From positions 1 through 50,805 of the forward strand of contig PHBI01000061.1 of NCBI GenBank assembly GCA_002841945.1: DNA of 50,805 nucleotides, written 5' to 3'. The position numbers and the translations under genes were made by a program. Under the pieces are notes generated by a model, which saw only the letters and a program-made list of their open reading frames with translations, did not search any database and was not told where the DNA came from. Origin of the DNA: Deltaproteobacteria bacterium HGW-Deltaproteobacteria-14 (GTDB lineage Bacteria; Myxococcota_A; UBA9042; PHBI01). This document shows, one piece after another, positions 43,011-50,805 of this stretch. How positions within the stretch are numbered: position 1 is the first letter of the stretch; each line of letters opens with the position of its first letter.

Positions 43011-46000
43011 TCGTCGAGCGCGACGTCGACGAGGCCCTCGAGCGGCTCGCCGCTGTCGCCGTCCATGACGGTGAAGCGGATGGCGTTGTCGGCGCTGGTC
43101 GCGACGGTGGCGAGGAGGCGGTCCCAGGAGAGCACCGTCTCTTCGGGGTCCTCGGGGATGCGGCGGGTCATGGTGCGCCCGGTCAGCGCGTCCGCGGACG
43201 GCACCGAGCAGCGCGGCAGGCCGTCGGCGAACGACGCGCACACCGTGGTGGGGTCGAGCGGCAGACCGGTGGTGCTGGCGAGGCCGGTGACCGAGGACTG
43301 GCAGGACGACAGCGCGCCGTAGCGGTTGTCCTCGACGACCTCGTTGCAGAGCGCCTCGGACATGAAGCGAGCCACCGGGTCCGCGGGCGGCGGGCCCGAG
43401 AGGCATCCGGTGCAAGGCGTCGACGCCCGCTCGATGGCGCACGCCGCCTCGGCGCGCGCCAGGGTCGCGGCGGCGTCCTCCCCCTCGGGGGCGTTGACGG
43501 TCATCGCCTCGAGACAGCCCGTCAGCGGGTAGGCGGCCGAGTAGGAGGTGCGGTTCGAGCAGGCGAGCGCCAGGCCCGCGCGCTCGACGGGGTCCGCGAC
43601 ACCCTCGCAGGTCTGCGCGAAGCCCTCCGAGCACGGCAGCGCCACGAGGAGCCCCTCACACTCTCGCCACCGCTCGGCGCCGACCTCACGCACGCAGTCG
43701 CGGAAGTAGGAGGAGATGTTGTAGCTGAGGCTCTGGCAGGCGTTGGCGAACTGGTTGAGGGCGCACGCGTTGGTCGGATCGAAGTGGGTGCCCCGGGCGA
43801 GGCAGCGGTCGAAGCCGAACCAGCCCGGCTTGAGCCACGCGCACGTCTCGACGGACCCATAGGCGTCCTGGAGGCAGTCGGTGTACCAGCTGGCGTACCA
43901 GGTCGCGTCGTATTGCCAGCTCTGGTAGGCGGACCAGGCCGCCGAGTCGCCTTGCGGGCCGGGGCACGAGGTCTCCATGCACTGCGACAGCGTCGTGTGG
44001 TCGTAGCGGATCGCGTCGCACAGCTCGGGACGGTCGCCCGCGCTGGCCATGCAGTCGCGCCACGCCTGCTGCCGCCGATAGTCCTCGTCGTCGGCGCGGT
44101 CGTTCCAGCCATCGAGCGCGCAGGCGTCGTCCGGGTCGGGGCAGTTCGCGAGGCAGGCGTCGCACACGACCGGCTCGGCGAGCCACGCGCAGGCCTCGGC
44201 GTCGCCTCCGGTGTTGGACAGGCACTCCTCGAGGTAGCTCTTCTTGCCCCAGCCGTGGCTGTTGCACTCGTTCAGGCGCGCGTCCCAGGCGCAGGACGCC
44301 GCGCCCTCGGCGGGGCAGCGCGCGGCGTCATTGAGGCACGCGCTGCAGACGTCCGGGAGGCGGAAGCCGTCGCAGCTCGCGGCGCCGAACGTCGCGCTGC
44401 AGCTGTGCTCGAAATACGAGGTGAACGAGTAGTAGGCGTTGTTGCAGCTGCTCGACCAGCGCCGCACGGCGCAGGCCTCTGCGTCGGCGTCCGGGCACTG
44501 CGCCTCGAGGCTCGCGAAGCGGCAGGCGCCGAACTCGTGCCACGGCTCGAGCCCGGCGCAGCGCGCCTCCTCGCCCTCACCGACGGCCCCGACGCAGCTC
44601 TCGTAGCTCGACCTGAGGTGGTCCCAGAGGCTCTGCATCGCGCTGAACCACGCGTCCCACTCGCAGCTCCCGAGCGGGATGTTCGGACAAGCGCGGGGGA
44701 CGAGGTCCGACCACACGTCGGCGGACGGCTCGAGGCCGACACACGCGCCGACGTCCTGGCTAGCGACGCAGTCGACGTAGGCCGTGACGCTGTCTTGCAC
44801 GGTCTCATGCCACGCGCTCGAGGCGGTCGACCAGTCGCGGGTCGGCTCCACGTCATCGCACGCCGGGCATTGCTCCCAACCGCACTGGCCCGCGTATCCG
44901 GTGCAGTCTCGCTGCGCCCAGCAGCTCTGCGCCGGCGCGCAGGTGATGCAGCAGCTCCCCTCCTCCCACACCGCGCCGTCGTAGCAGTTGTCGAGCCAGC
45001 TCACGCTGCACTGCGCCGTCATGCACTCGGCCATGTGCTCGACGGTCGCGACCTGCACGGCCTCGCGCTCGGGGTCGACGACCACGCGGTCGGCGATGTT
45101 CTGCCGCAGCTCCTCGGCGCTCGACTGCGCGAAGACGTTGTTCGCCGGCGCCCGCAGCGGGCTGCGCCACCGCACGCGGAACGCCGTCACCGCCGGGTCG
45201 GTGTCTCCCGCCTCGCCGACCGGCTGGTAGTCCCAGCCGAAGCTGCCGTCGTCGTACTCGACCGCGACCTCGTCGCCGAAGAGGTTCTCGAGGCTCCCGA
45301 CGATGAGCTCGCCGCCCGCCGGCAGCGCGTCCTGGATGAGGACGTCCGCCGCCGCGAAGTGCCCGGCGTTGCCGTACTCGATGGTGTAGGCGAGGCGGTC
45401 GCCCGCCTCGGCGAGGTTCGGGTCGCCGTCCCGGTCCTCGACGCGCTTGACCACGAAGGGATCGGCCCGATAGACGCGCACCGAGCACGGCCCGGCGTTG
45501 TTGTCGACGAGCTCCTCGACCGGCTCGCCGCTCCAGTCGAAGCGGTAGTCGGTCCCGGCGGTCGCCCCGAAGGTCTGCGCCGTGTCGTCGGCGACGGCGG
45601 CGCCGACCTTCACCTGCAGCGTCAGCGTGGTCTGCGTGTCGGGCGCGAGCCCGACGCGGCGGTAGTGCCCGGCGGCGTTCGGGTCTTCGACGGTGCCGAG
45701 GTGGTAGACGCCGTCGACGCGGGTCCAGACGACGTCGACGCGCTCGCCGGCGGCGTCGACCGCGCTGGCCGCCTGGCCGTTCAGGTTCGTGACGACGGCG
45801 GCGCCGGCGTCGTCGCCGACGAGGGTCGCGCCGGCCGGGAGGATCGGCGTGAGCATTAGGCCGTGCGCGTCGACGGTGCCCGTGTTGACGAGGGTCGCGG
45901 TGACGGTGACGACGTCACCGGCGGCGACACCTGGGAGGGCACCCGTGGGGGAGCAGAGGGCGTCGGCCGAGAGGTCGATCCCCGGCGTGCGCGTCAGGGC

Positions 46001-49000
46001 GCAGGAGCGGTTGTTCGCGGCGGTGTCGTCGAGGGTCGCGCCCGCGCCGAGCGACGCGATGGTCGCGCAGTTCTCGAAGCGCGAGCCCGCCTGGGGCGGG
46101 AGCCCGGTGATCGGCGAGGCGACGCGGGTGTCGATGCGCACGGAGAACGGGCCGGCGTAGGCCGGGAGGTCGCCGACGACGACGGCGACGTGGGTCGGGG
46201 CGGTCAGCGCGTCGAGGTCCTGGGTCCAGCCCGAGGTGGCCGGGTCGGCGGGGTCGAAGGTGGGGGAGGGCGCGCCGGCGGTGCCTGCGAGGAACCACAC
46301 GGCCGCGTCGTGGGGGGCGTCGACGTCGAGCAGGGTCAGGTCGACGGCGCCGTCGGCCGCCGGGAGGGGGCCGTCGGGGAGGGTGTCGATGAGGACGACG
46401 TTGCGGGCGTCCTCGTTGTTGAGGTTGCCGTAGGTGAGCGTGTAGGAGAGGTCCGCGTCCGGGGCGACGAGGAGCTGGGAGCGCTTGGTGACGTAGGGGT
46501 CGGGGAGCGGCGTGACGACGGTGACGCAGCCGACGTTGGCGTAGTTCGGGTCCTCGAGGGTCGCGCTCGAGACGGTCAGGCAGCTCTCGAGGGGGGTGCC
46601 CGGCGGGACGCCGTCGGCGACGCGCACGCCGACGGCGAGGACGATGTCGCCCGAGCGGCCGGGGAGGTGTCCGGGGACGCCGTCGTAGGTGGTGAGGCCG
46701 TTGTCGCTGTCGGCGGACCAGACGAGGTCGCCGCTGGCGGTGTCCGGCTCGCTGTCGGACTCGAGCCACCAGTCGGGGCTCAGGACCGTGGCGGTGCCTG
46801 GCTCGTAGACGAGGCCGGCGGGGAGGGTGAGGGCGAGGGCGGTCGCGTCGGCGTCGTTGCGGCCCTCGTTCGAGACGAAGAGGGTGAGCGTGAACGCCTG
46901 GCCCGAGCGTGGGGTCCCGTTGTCGGCGACGGCGCGGGCGAAGAGGTCGGCGTTCTCGACGAGGGTGGTGGTGGCGCTCGAGACCCCGAGGCCGCCCACC
47001 TCGTTGGTCGCGCTGCCGCGGGCCTCGTTGGTGATGAGGCTGCCCGAGGGGACGTCGCCCTTGACCCGCGCGGACACGAGCAGCGAGCCGCCCTCCTGGG
47101 GGCCGAGGGGGCCGCCGAGCGCGGCGGTGACGTCCCAGTGGAGGCCGTCGGCGTCGGTCGTCGTCGTCAGGCCGGTGGCGGCGGGGTGGTTCGCGGCGGC
47201 GCGGGCGTTGAGGGTGTGGGTGACGCCGAGGAGCTCGAGCGAGGCCGGGAGCAGGTCGCTGACGACGACGAGGTCGTCGGCGTTGGTGGAGTCGTTGAGG
47301 TAGTCGATGGCGTAGGTGACGGTCTCGCCGGCGCCGGCGATGGGCGGGCCGGTCTTGGCGAGGTCGAGCGAGGGGAGGTCGCTCACGACGGTGCTGACGC
47401 GGTTTCCGATGCTCTGGAGGAGCTCGCGCGAGAGCACGGCGCCCTCGTTGCGGAGCTCGGTGCCGCTCGCGAGGGTCGCGGCGGAGCGGACGGTGAAGCT
47501 CACGGTCGGCTGGGAGCGGGCGGTGAGCTGGGCGGGCGAGAGGCTCGGGTCGTCGACCCAGAAGGCGACGTAGGTGGTTGCGTCTCCGAAGGGGGAGGCG
47601 AAGGTGCCGTCGCCGAGGGAGACGCCCTGGGAGAAGGTCGTGGTGAGCTGGCTGTCGGTGAAGGGGGCGCTGGTCGAGAGCGCGGTCGGGGTGAGGGTCT
47701 TCGAGAAGCGGACGGCGCCGGCGGCGGTCGGGCGGGCGTGGAGCAGGGTCGCGCCGACGGGGACGCGGTCGACGACCCAGGTGCCGGTCGCGGGGGAGTT
47801 GCCGGTGTTGAAGACCTGCAGGGTGTAGGAGATGTCCGAGCCGGGGGTGACGACGGCGTAGTCCGCGCGCTTGACGACGCGCAGGGCGGGCTTGCCGCGG
47901 ACGGTCGTGGCCTCGGTGTCGCTGGCGGCGACGGCGCCGCAGACGTCGTCGCGGGCGTCGACCCGGGCGCCGAGGGTGGTGGTGGTGCGGTCGACGACGC
48001 CGGTGGGGACGCGGAAGTCGAGGGTGATGGTCTTGGTGGCGCCGGGCAGGATCTGGGGGTAGCGGACGGTGAGGCGCTGGGGCTGCTCGCTGAAGTCGAC
48101 GGTGCCGCCGCCGGCGTCGAGCGCGGTGAGGGCGAGCCAGGTGGGGACGCCGTCAGCCTGGATCCTGGGGAGGTTGAGGGTGACCACGGCGTCGAGCGCG
48201 GTGTCCTCGGCGGCGCCGTTGGGGCTGCGGTTGGGGATCCGGATGGTGTAGCGCACGGCGTCGCCGGCGGTGACCTCGCCGGCGCTGTCGCTGACGTCGA
48301 AGTAGTTCAGGTAGGGGACGGTGGCGGTGACGCGGACGGGCTCGGTGTCCATGACGACGTTGGTGTGGGAGACCTGCGCCGTGGCGGAGCCCTGCGGGGT
48401 GTAGCCGTAGGTGCGGAAGAAGCCGCGCTGGGTGAGGGTCAGCGGCGGGCAGGCGTCGGCCGGGAGGTCCACGGAGACGCGCGTCGTGCCGATGGCCCGG
48501 TCGCGCACGCCGGAGACGTTGAAGAAGGGCGACGCGAGGCGAGGGGCTTGGTAGGCCACGAAGGTGACGCGGCCGCGGTCGGTGGGGGGCGTGGTGGACC
48601 AGGCGCTGTCGTCGAAGACGCCGGTCGCGGTGTCGAAGCCCGGGGGGGCGTCGATGCTGGCGGGGCAGTGGGCGCCCTGGCTGGGGTCGGTGCAGGGGGA
48701 CAGCGTCGTGTAGCGGATGACGCCGGCGGGGCTCGCGTCGAGGCTGGCGGCCTGGAAGGTGGAGCCGGACGGGATGTCCTGGATCATGACGACGTCGTTG
48801 AGCTCCGAGGCGCCGACGTTGCGGGTCAGGGCGTTGAAGATGACGGTGTCGCCGTAGCCGACGGTGCGGTTGGCGTAGTCGTCGCCGCCGCCGGTGATCT
48901 GGGTGTAGCCGTCGAAGGTGTTGCCGAGGCCGTAGATGGACTTCGGCTCGGGCGGGATGCCGACGTCGACGCTGACGCTGGCGCTCGCCGTGAGGAGGCC

Positions 49001-50368
49001 GCCGGCGCCCGCGTGGTCGGGGTGCTCGGCGCTGGCGAGCGTGGCGGTGTTGTCGATGAAGTCGGCGGCGGTGAGGGCGCCGTCGTCGCGCAGGGTGATG
49101 CCGTAGCTGTAGGAGCGCGTGGCGCGCACGCCGAGGTCGCCCGGGAGCCAGTAGATGGCCTGCTCGGGGACGTGGACGCCCTGGACGTCGACGCCGCCCG
49201 GCGTGGTGACGAGGACGCCGCCGCCGCTGATGGCGTCGATGGTGCCGGAGGCGCTGGCGGCGAGGAGGTCGGAGACGTCGTCCCAGACGACCGGGCCGCG
49301 CAGGTTCTCGCCGCAGGCGCTCGGGGCGACGCGGTAGTTGCCGGCGGTGAGGGTGTAGGCGAGGGTCGTGCCGAGGTTCGCGTAGCGGACGCCGCCGATG
49401 TCGAAGGGGCCGCCGACGGTCTTGTCGATGAAGAGGCTCGGGTGGCTCTGGATGGCGGTGGTGCGGGTGGCGGACTGGACGACGTCGGCGTTGGTGGCGG
49501 CGGCGTAGGCGCGGGTGGTGTAGGAGGTGCCGTTTCTGACGCCGTTCGGGGTCGCGACGGCGGCGTCGAGGCGGAAGGTCTCGCCGGCGTCGCGGGCGTC
49601 GAGCTGCCAGTAGACGGCGTGCCCGGGGATGACGACGCCGTTCACCACCAGGGGCAGGGCGGTGTAGCGGCCGCCGTCGGAGGCGCTGGCGAAGGCGAGG
49701 CTGTTGGGCTCGTCGAGGGGGCTCTGGCCCGGCGGGAGTGGGAGGTAGACCACGAGGCCCTGGGTGCGCACGTAGGAGACGGCGACGTTGAGCACGTAGG
49801 AGATGCGCTGGTTGGTGCACAGGCTGCTCTGGGCCTCGAGGCCGACGCCGAGGGCGGCGCGCGGGCTCCAGCGCACGGCGAGCTGGCGTACGGTCGGCGC
49901 GACCGCAGAGCGCGACAGGGCGATCCGCACGCGGGCGCGGTGGACCGTCGGCGGGACCGCGGCGAGCGAGGCGACCCTGGTGAAGGCCGGGTCGGGCGAG
50001 GGCAGCAGCGTCAGGGGGTAAACGGCGTCGGTGTCGGCGTCGACGAGGGCGACGGAGACGTCCGCGGCGCTGCTGGCCGAGTAGGACAGCGCGAGGGTCG
50101 TCCAGCCGTCGAAGGAGGACGGCTCGATGACGGTGGTCGTGAACTGCCCGGGCAGGGCCGGGTCGAGCAAGCCCATGAGGCGCGCGGCGGGCTGATGCTT
50201 GACGTTCACCGTGCCGGGGGCGCCGGGCGCGACGCCGAGGGCGTCTCGGTAGCCGTCGAGCCACTGACCGAGGTCGTGGTCGACGGTCGGCGCGGCGAGG
50301 GCGGCGGCGGGGGAGACCACGGACAGCAGGAGGCCCGCGAGAGCCAGAAGAGGGGCGCGCACGCACAT
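42800..50368 (-). CDS. Giant DUF11/Cys-rich surface protein, N-terminal part
   Basis: Start ATG at 50368 with signal peptide (APLLALAGLLLSVVSPAAALA). About 2450 residues are in this frame before it goes off at ~43010; the last ~70 codons to 42800 are shadow. Residues ~80-1780 are mostly DUF11-type beta-sandwich repeats, such as ITSGGG-type strands in VTPGSDISYTLQVFNTGN, GAGETVTYAIDYLNDS and EAGDRLAYTIEYGNAGHF. Residues ~1780-2340 are a Cys- and Trp/Tyr-rich region of eight ~60-residue repeats. The gene is about 13.4 kb when joined to 36975-43010, a ~4465-residue protein. DUF11 chains are common in myxobacterial surface proteins. The frameshift may be a sequencing error or a real break. Neither half alone would be anchored and exported. 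Confidence 0.85.
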   Translation of the reverse strand: MCVRAPLLALAGLLLSVVSPAAALAAPTVDHDLGQWLDGYRDALGVAPGAPGTVNVKHQPAARLMGLLDPALPGQFTTTVIEPSSFDGWTTLALSYSASSAADVSVALVDADTDAVYPLTLLPSPDPAFTRVASLAAVPPTVHRARVRIALSRSAVAPTVRQLAVRWSPRAALGVGLEAQSSLCTNQRISYVLNVAVSYVRTQGLVVYLPLPPGQSPLDEPNSLAFASASDGGRYTALPLVVNGVVIPGHAVYWQLDARDAGETFRLDAAVATPNGVRNGTSYTTRAYAAATNADVVQSATRTTAIQSHPSLFIDKTVGGPFDIGGVRYANLGTTLAYTLTAGNYRVAPSACGENLRGPVVWDDVSDLLAASASGTIDAISGGGVLVTTPGGVDVQGVHVPEQAIYWLPGDLGVRATRSYSYGITLRDDGALTAADFIDNTATLASAEHPDHAGAGGLLTASASVSVDVGIPPEPKSIYGLGNTFDGYTQITGGGDDYANRTVGYGDTVIFNALTRNVGASELNDVVMIQDIPSGSTFQAASLDASPAGVIRYTTLSPCTDPSQGAHCPASIDAPPGFDTATGVFDDSAWSTTPPTDRGRVTFVAYQAPRLASPFFNVSGVRDRAIGTTRVSVDLPADACPPLTLTQRGFFRTYGYTPQGSATAQVSHTNVVMDTEPVRVTATVPYLNYFDVSDSAGEVTAGDAVRYTIRIPNRSPNGAAEDTALDAVVTLNLPRIQADGVPTWLALTALDAGGGTVDFSEQPQRLTVRYPQILPGATKTITLDFRVPTGVVDRTTTTLGARVDARDDVCGAVAASDTEATTVRGKPALRVVKRADYAVVTPGSDISYTLQVFNTGNSPATGTWVVDRVPVGATLLHARPTAAGAVRFSKTLTPTALSTSAPFTDSQLTTTFSQGVSLGDGTFASPFGDATTYVAFWVDDPSLSPAQLTARSQPTVSFTVRSAATLASGTELRNEGAVLSRELLQSIGNRVSTVVSDLPSLDLAKTGPPIAGAGETVTYAIDYLNDSTNADDLVVVSDLLPASLELLGVTHTLNARAAANHPAATGLTTTTDADGLHWDVTAALGGPLGPQEGGSLLVSARVKGDVPSGSLITNEARGSATNEVGGLGVSSATTTLVENADLFARAVADNGTPRSGQAFTLTLFVSNEGRNDADATALALTLPAGLVYEPGTATVLSPDWWLESDSEPDTASGDLVWSADSDNGLTTYDGVPGHLPGRSGDIVLAVGVRVADGVPPGTPLESCLTVSSATLEDPNYANVGCVTVVTPLPDPYVTKRSQLLVAPDADLSYTLTYGNLNNEDARNVVLIDTLPDGPLPAADGAVDLTLLDVDAPHDAAVWFLAGTAGAPSPTFDPADPATSGWTQDLDALTAPTHVAVVVGDLPAYAGPFSVRIDTRVASPITGLPPQAGSRFENCATIASLGAGATLDDTAANNRSCALTRTPGIDLSADALCSPTGALPGVAAGDVVTVTATLVNTGTVDAHGLMLTPILPAGATLVGDDAGAAVVTNLNGQAASAVDAAGERVDVVWTRVDGVYHLGTVEDPNAAGHYRRVGLAPDTQTTLTLQVKVGAAVADDTAQTFGATAGTDYRFDWSGEPVEELVDNNAGPCSVRVYRADPFVVKRVEDRDGDPNLAEAGDRLAYTIEYGNAGHFAAADVLIQDALPAGGELIVGSLENLFGDEVAVEYDDGSFGWDYQPVGEAGDTDPAVTAFRVRWRSPLRAPANNVFAQSSAEELRQNIADRVVVDPEREAVQVATVEHMAECMTAQCSVSWLDNCYDGAVWEEGSCCITCAPAQSCWAQRDCTGYAGQCGWEQCPACDDVEPTRDWSTASSAWHETVQDSVTAYVDCVASQDVGACVGLEPSADVWSDLVPRACPNIPLGSCEWDAWFSAMQSLWDHLRSSYESCVGAVGEGEEARCAGLEPWHEFGACRFASLEAQCPDADAEACAVRRWSSSCNNAYYSFTSYFEHSCSATFGAASCDGFRLPDVCSACLNDAARCPAEGAASCAWDARLNECNSHGWGKKSYLEECLSNTGGDAEACAWLAEPVVCDACLANCPDPDDACALDGWNDRADDEDYRRQQAWRDCMASAGDRPELCDAIRYDHTTLSQCMETSCPGPQGDSAAWSAYQSWQYDATWYASWYTDCLQDAYGSVETCAWLKPGWFGFDRCLARGTHFDPTNACALNQFANACQSLSYNISSYFRDCVREVGAERWRECEGLLVALPCSEGFAQTCEGVADPVERAGLALACSNRTSYSAAYPLTGCLEAMTVNAPEGEDAAATLARAEAACAIERASTPCTGCLSGPPPADPVARFMSEALCNEVVEDNRYGALSSCQSSVTGLASTTGLPLDPTTVCASFADGLPRCSVPSADALTGRTMTRRIPEDPEETVLSWDRLLATVATSADNAIRFTVMDGDSGEPLEGLVDVALDETGRPARPACSRRATTAATSTAGTARASWRHRPTATAPRAPSCGRAPPVHTSSPRGWTPAGDLAPRVTSP
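43514..44797 (-). repeat. Eight-unit Cys/aromatic repeat array (protein level)
   Basis: In the giant gene, the first Cys of each unit is encoded at 44768-44770, 44594-44596, 44399-44401, 44222-44224, 44051-44053, 43874-43876, 43694-43696 and 43514-43516, so the period is 57-65 codons (58, 65, 59, 57, 59, 60, 60). Typical unit: acidic/aromatic residue, Cys, ~10 residues, Cys and often a Leu-x-Pro segment, a Cys pair often followed by Pro, Cys-Ala, Trp, and an aromatic end (SYF or SWY). I do not recognise the family. Confidence 0.75.
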
Positions 50369-50805
50369 AGCTCGATTCTCACCGCGTCAGGGGCCCGCAC
50401 GGGCAGTGGTGGGGCCTCGCGAAGGACGCCCCACGCGGAGTTAACGTCCAGGCTTGGTGAACCTCAAGCTATCATCGCGATGACGCATGCAAGCTGCCGT
50501 GGGGGCTCGTGTTTCCGTGGCGGTGCCGCCTCGGTGGTCGCCGCCCACCGGCCGAGGACCCCGTCCTCGACGGTGTGGCGGAGATCGGAGCTGTCAGCGC
50601 GCCGCCGAGCGGCGGGCGTCGGGGGTCCCGACATCGGCGCCAGGGGTGGACGTCCGCGACGAGGAGGAGGCACACCGAGCAGGCCTCGAGTTGCGTCTGG
50701 AACCGCTGCAGATTCGCCTGGATTACCGAGGTGATGGTGCGAGGTTATTGCCCGCGTTCCATATTGCATTGCATCATGCTAGCGTCCCGCGGGAGCGGCG
50801 GGGGT
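50369..50805. other. Intergenic region at right edge
   Basis: 437 bases upstream of the giant gene with no convincing gene on either strand. It holds the giant gene promoter region, a TTGCATTGCAT motif at 50764-50774 and a TAGCGT box at 50780-50785 that may belong to a rightward gene outside the window. Confidence 0.4.

Noticed and set aside
45863..50734. Very long plus-strand open frame opposite the N-terminal giant gene
   Set aside because: Low-complexity product rich in G, V, D and A, no start signals, and DUF11 repeats are clear on the minus strand.

Overview
The window is very GC-rich, with convergent and divergent gene blocks and many secreted or lipid-anchored proteins. Several features point to a myxobacterium (Myxococcota): MopE-like and calcium-binding Cys-rich repeats, EGF modules, DUF11-type repeats, and a giant surface protein ending in a MYXO-CTERM-like tail. 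The gene content resembles Haliangium-type genomes, but genus cannot be decided from the sequence alone.

Layout. 1-5000 (minus): three lipoproteins, one cut by the left edge and one carrying a dikinase-like (PEP/pyruvate-binding) domain. 5041-5562 (minus): a UPF0462/C4orf33-like protein. 5679-11707 (plus): a tight operon of YqeB-like molybdenum-hydroxylase maturation factor, three molybdenum hydroxylase subunits (FAD, 2Fe-2S, molybdopterin) and a metal-dependent amidohydrolase/deaminase. 11711-18296: surface lipoproteins and a wax-ester-synthase/DGAT-like acyltransferase. 18306-26393: a bacterial microcompartment (BMC) locus. 26413-33008: triosephosphate isomerase, a metallophosphoesterase, a broken nucleotidyltransferase fragment, a RAYT-type transposase, an M23 peptidase, a Tat-exported intradiol-dioxygenase-like lipoprotein and FabG. 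33092-36859: a small membrane protein, an outer-membrane protein and another modular lipoprotein. 36975-50368 (minus): one giant surface protein gene of about 13.4 kb, split by a one-base frameshift near 43010.

The BMC locus is the most coherent system. It encodes one hexamer (BMC-H), three trimers (a PduT-like one, a second standard one, and a CsoS1D-like double trimer), three pentamers (BMC-P), a CoA-acylating aldehyde dehydrogenase with an N-terminal encapsulation-type helix, a PduS-like flavo-iron-sulfur protein, and a single-chain RpiB-DeoC fusion. This shell set matches, from memory, that of the Haliangium ochraceum BMC. The inferred pathway is 2-deoxyribose-5-phosphate to glyceraldehyde-3-phosphate plus acetaldehyde (DeoC), then acetaldehyde to acetyl-CoA and NADH inside the shell. 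PduS/PduT-like proteins would pass electrons out, and the neighbouring TpiA would handle the triose phosphate. No alcohol dehydrogenase or phosphotransacylase is in the window.

The molybdenum hydroxylase/deaminase operon 7 kb away could degrade the purine base of a deoxynucleoside while the BMC degrades the sugar. That link is a hypothesis only. Other notable items are a previously unnamed (to me) ~60-residue Cys/aromatic repeat in the giant protein, a family of three lipoproteins sharing a ~350-residue N-terminal module, and several palindromes at promoter positions.
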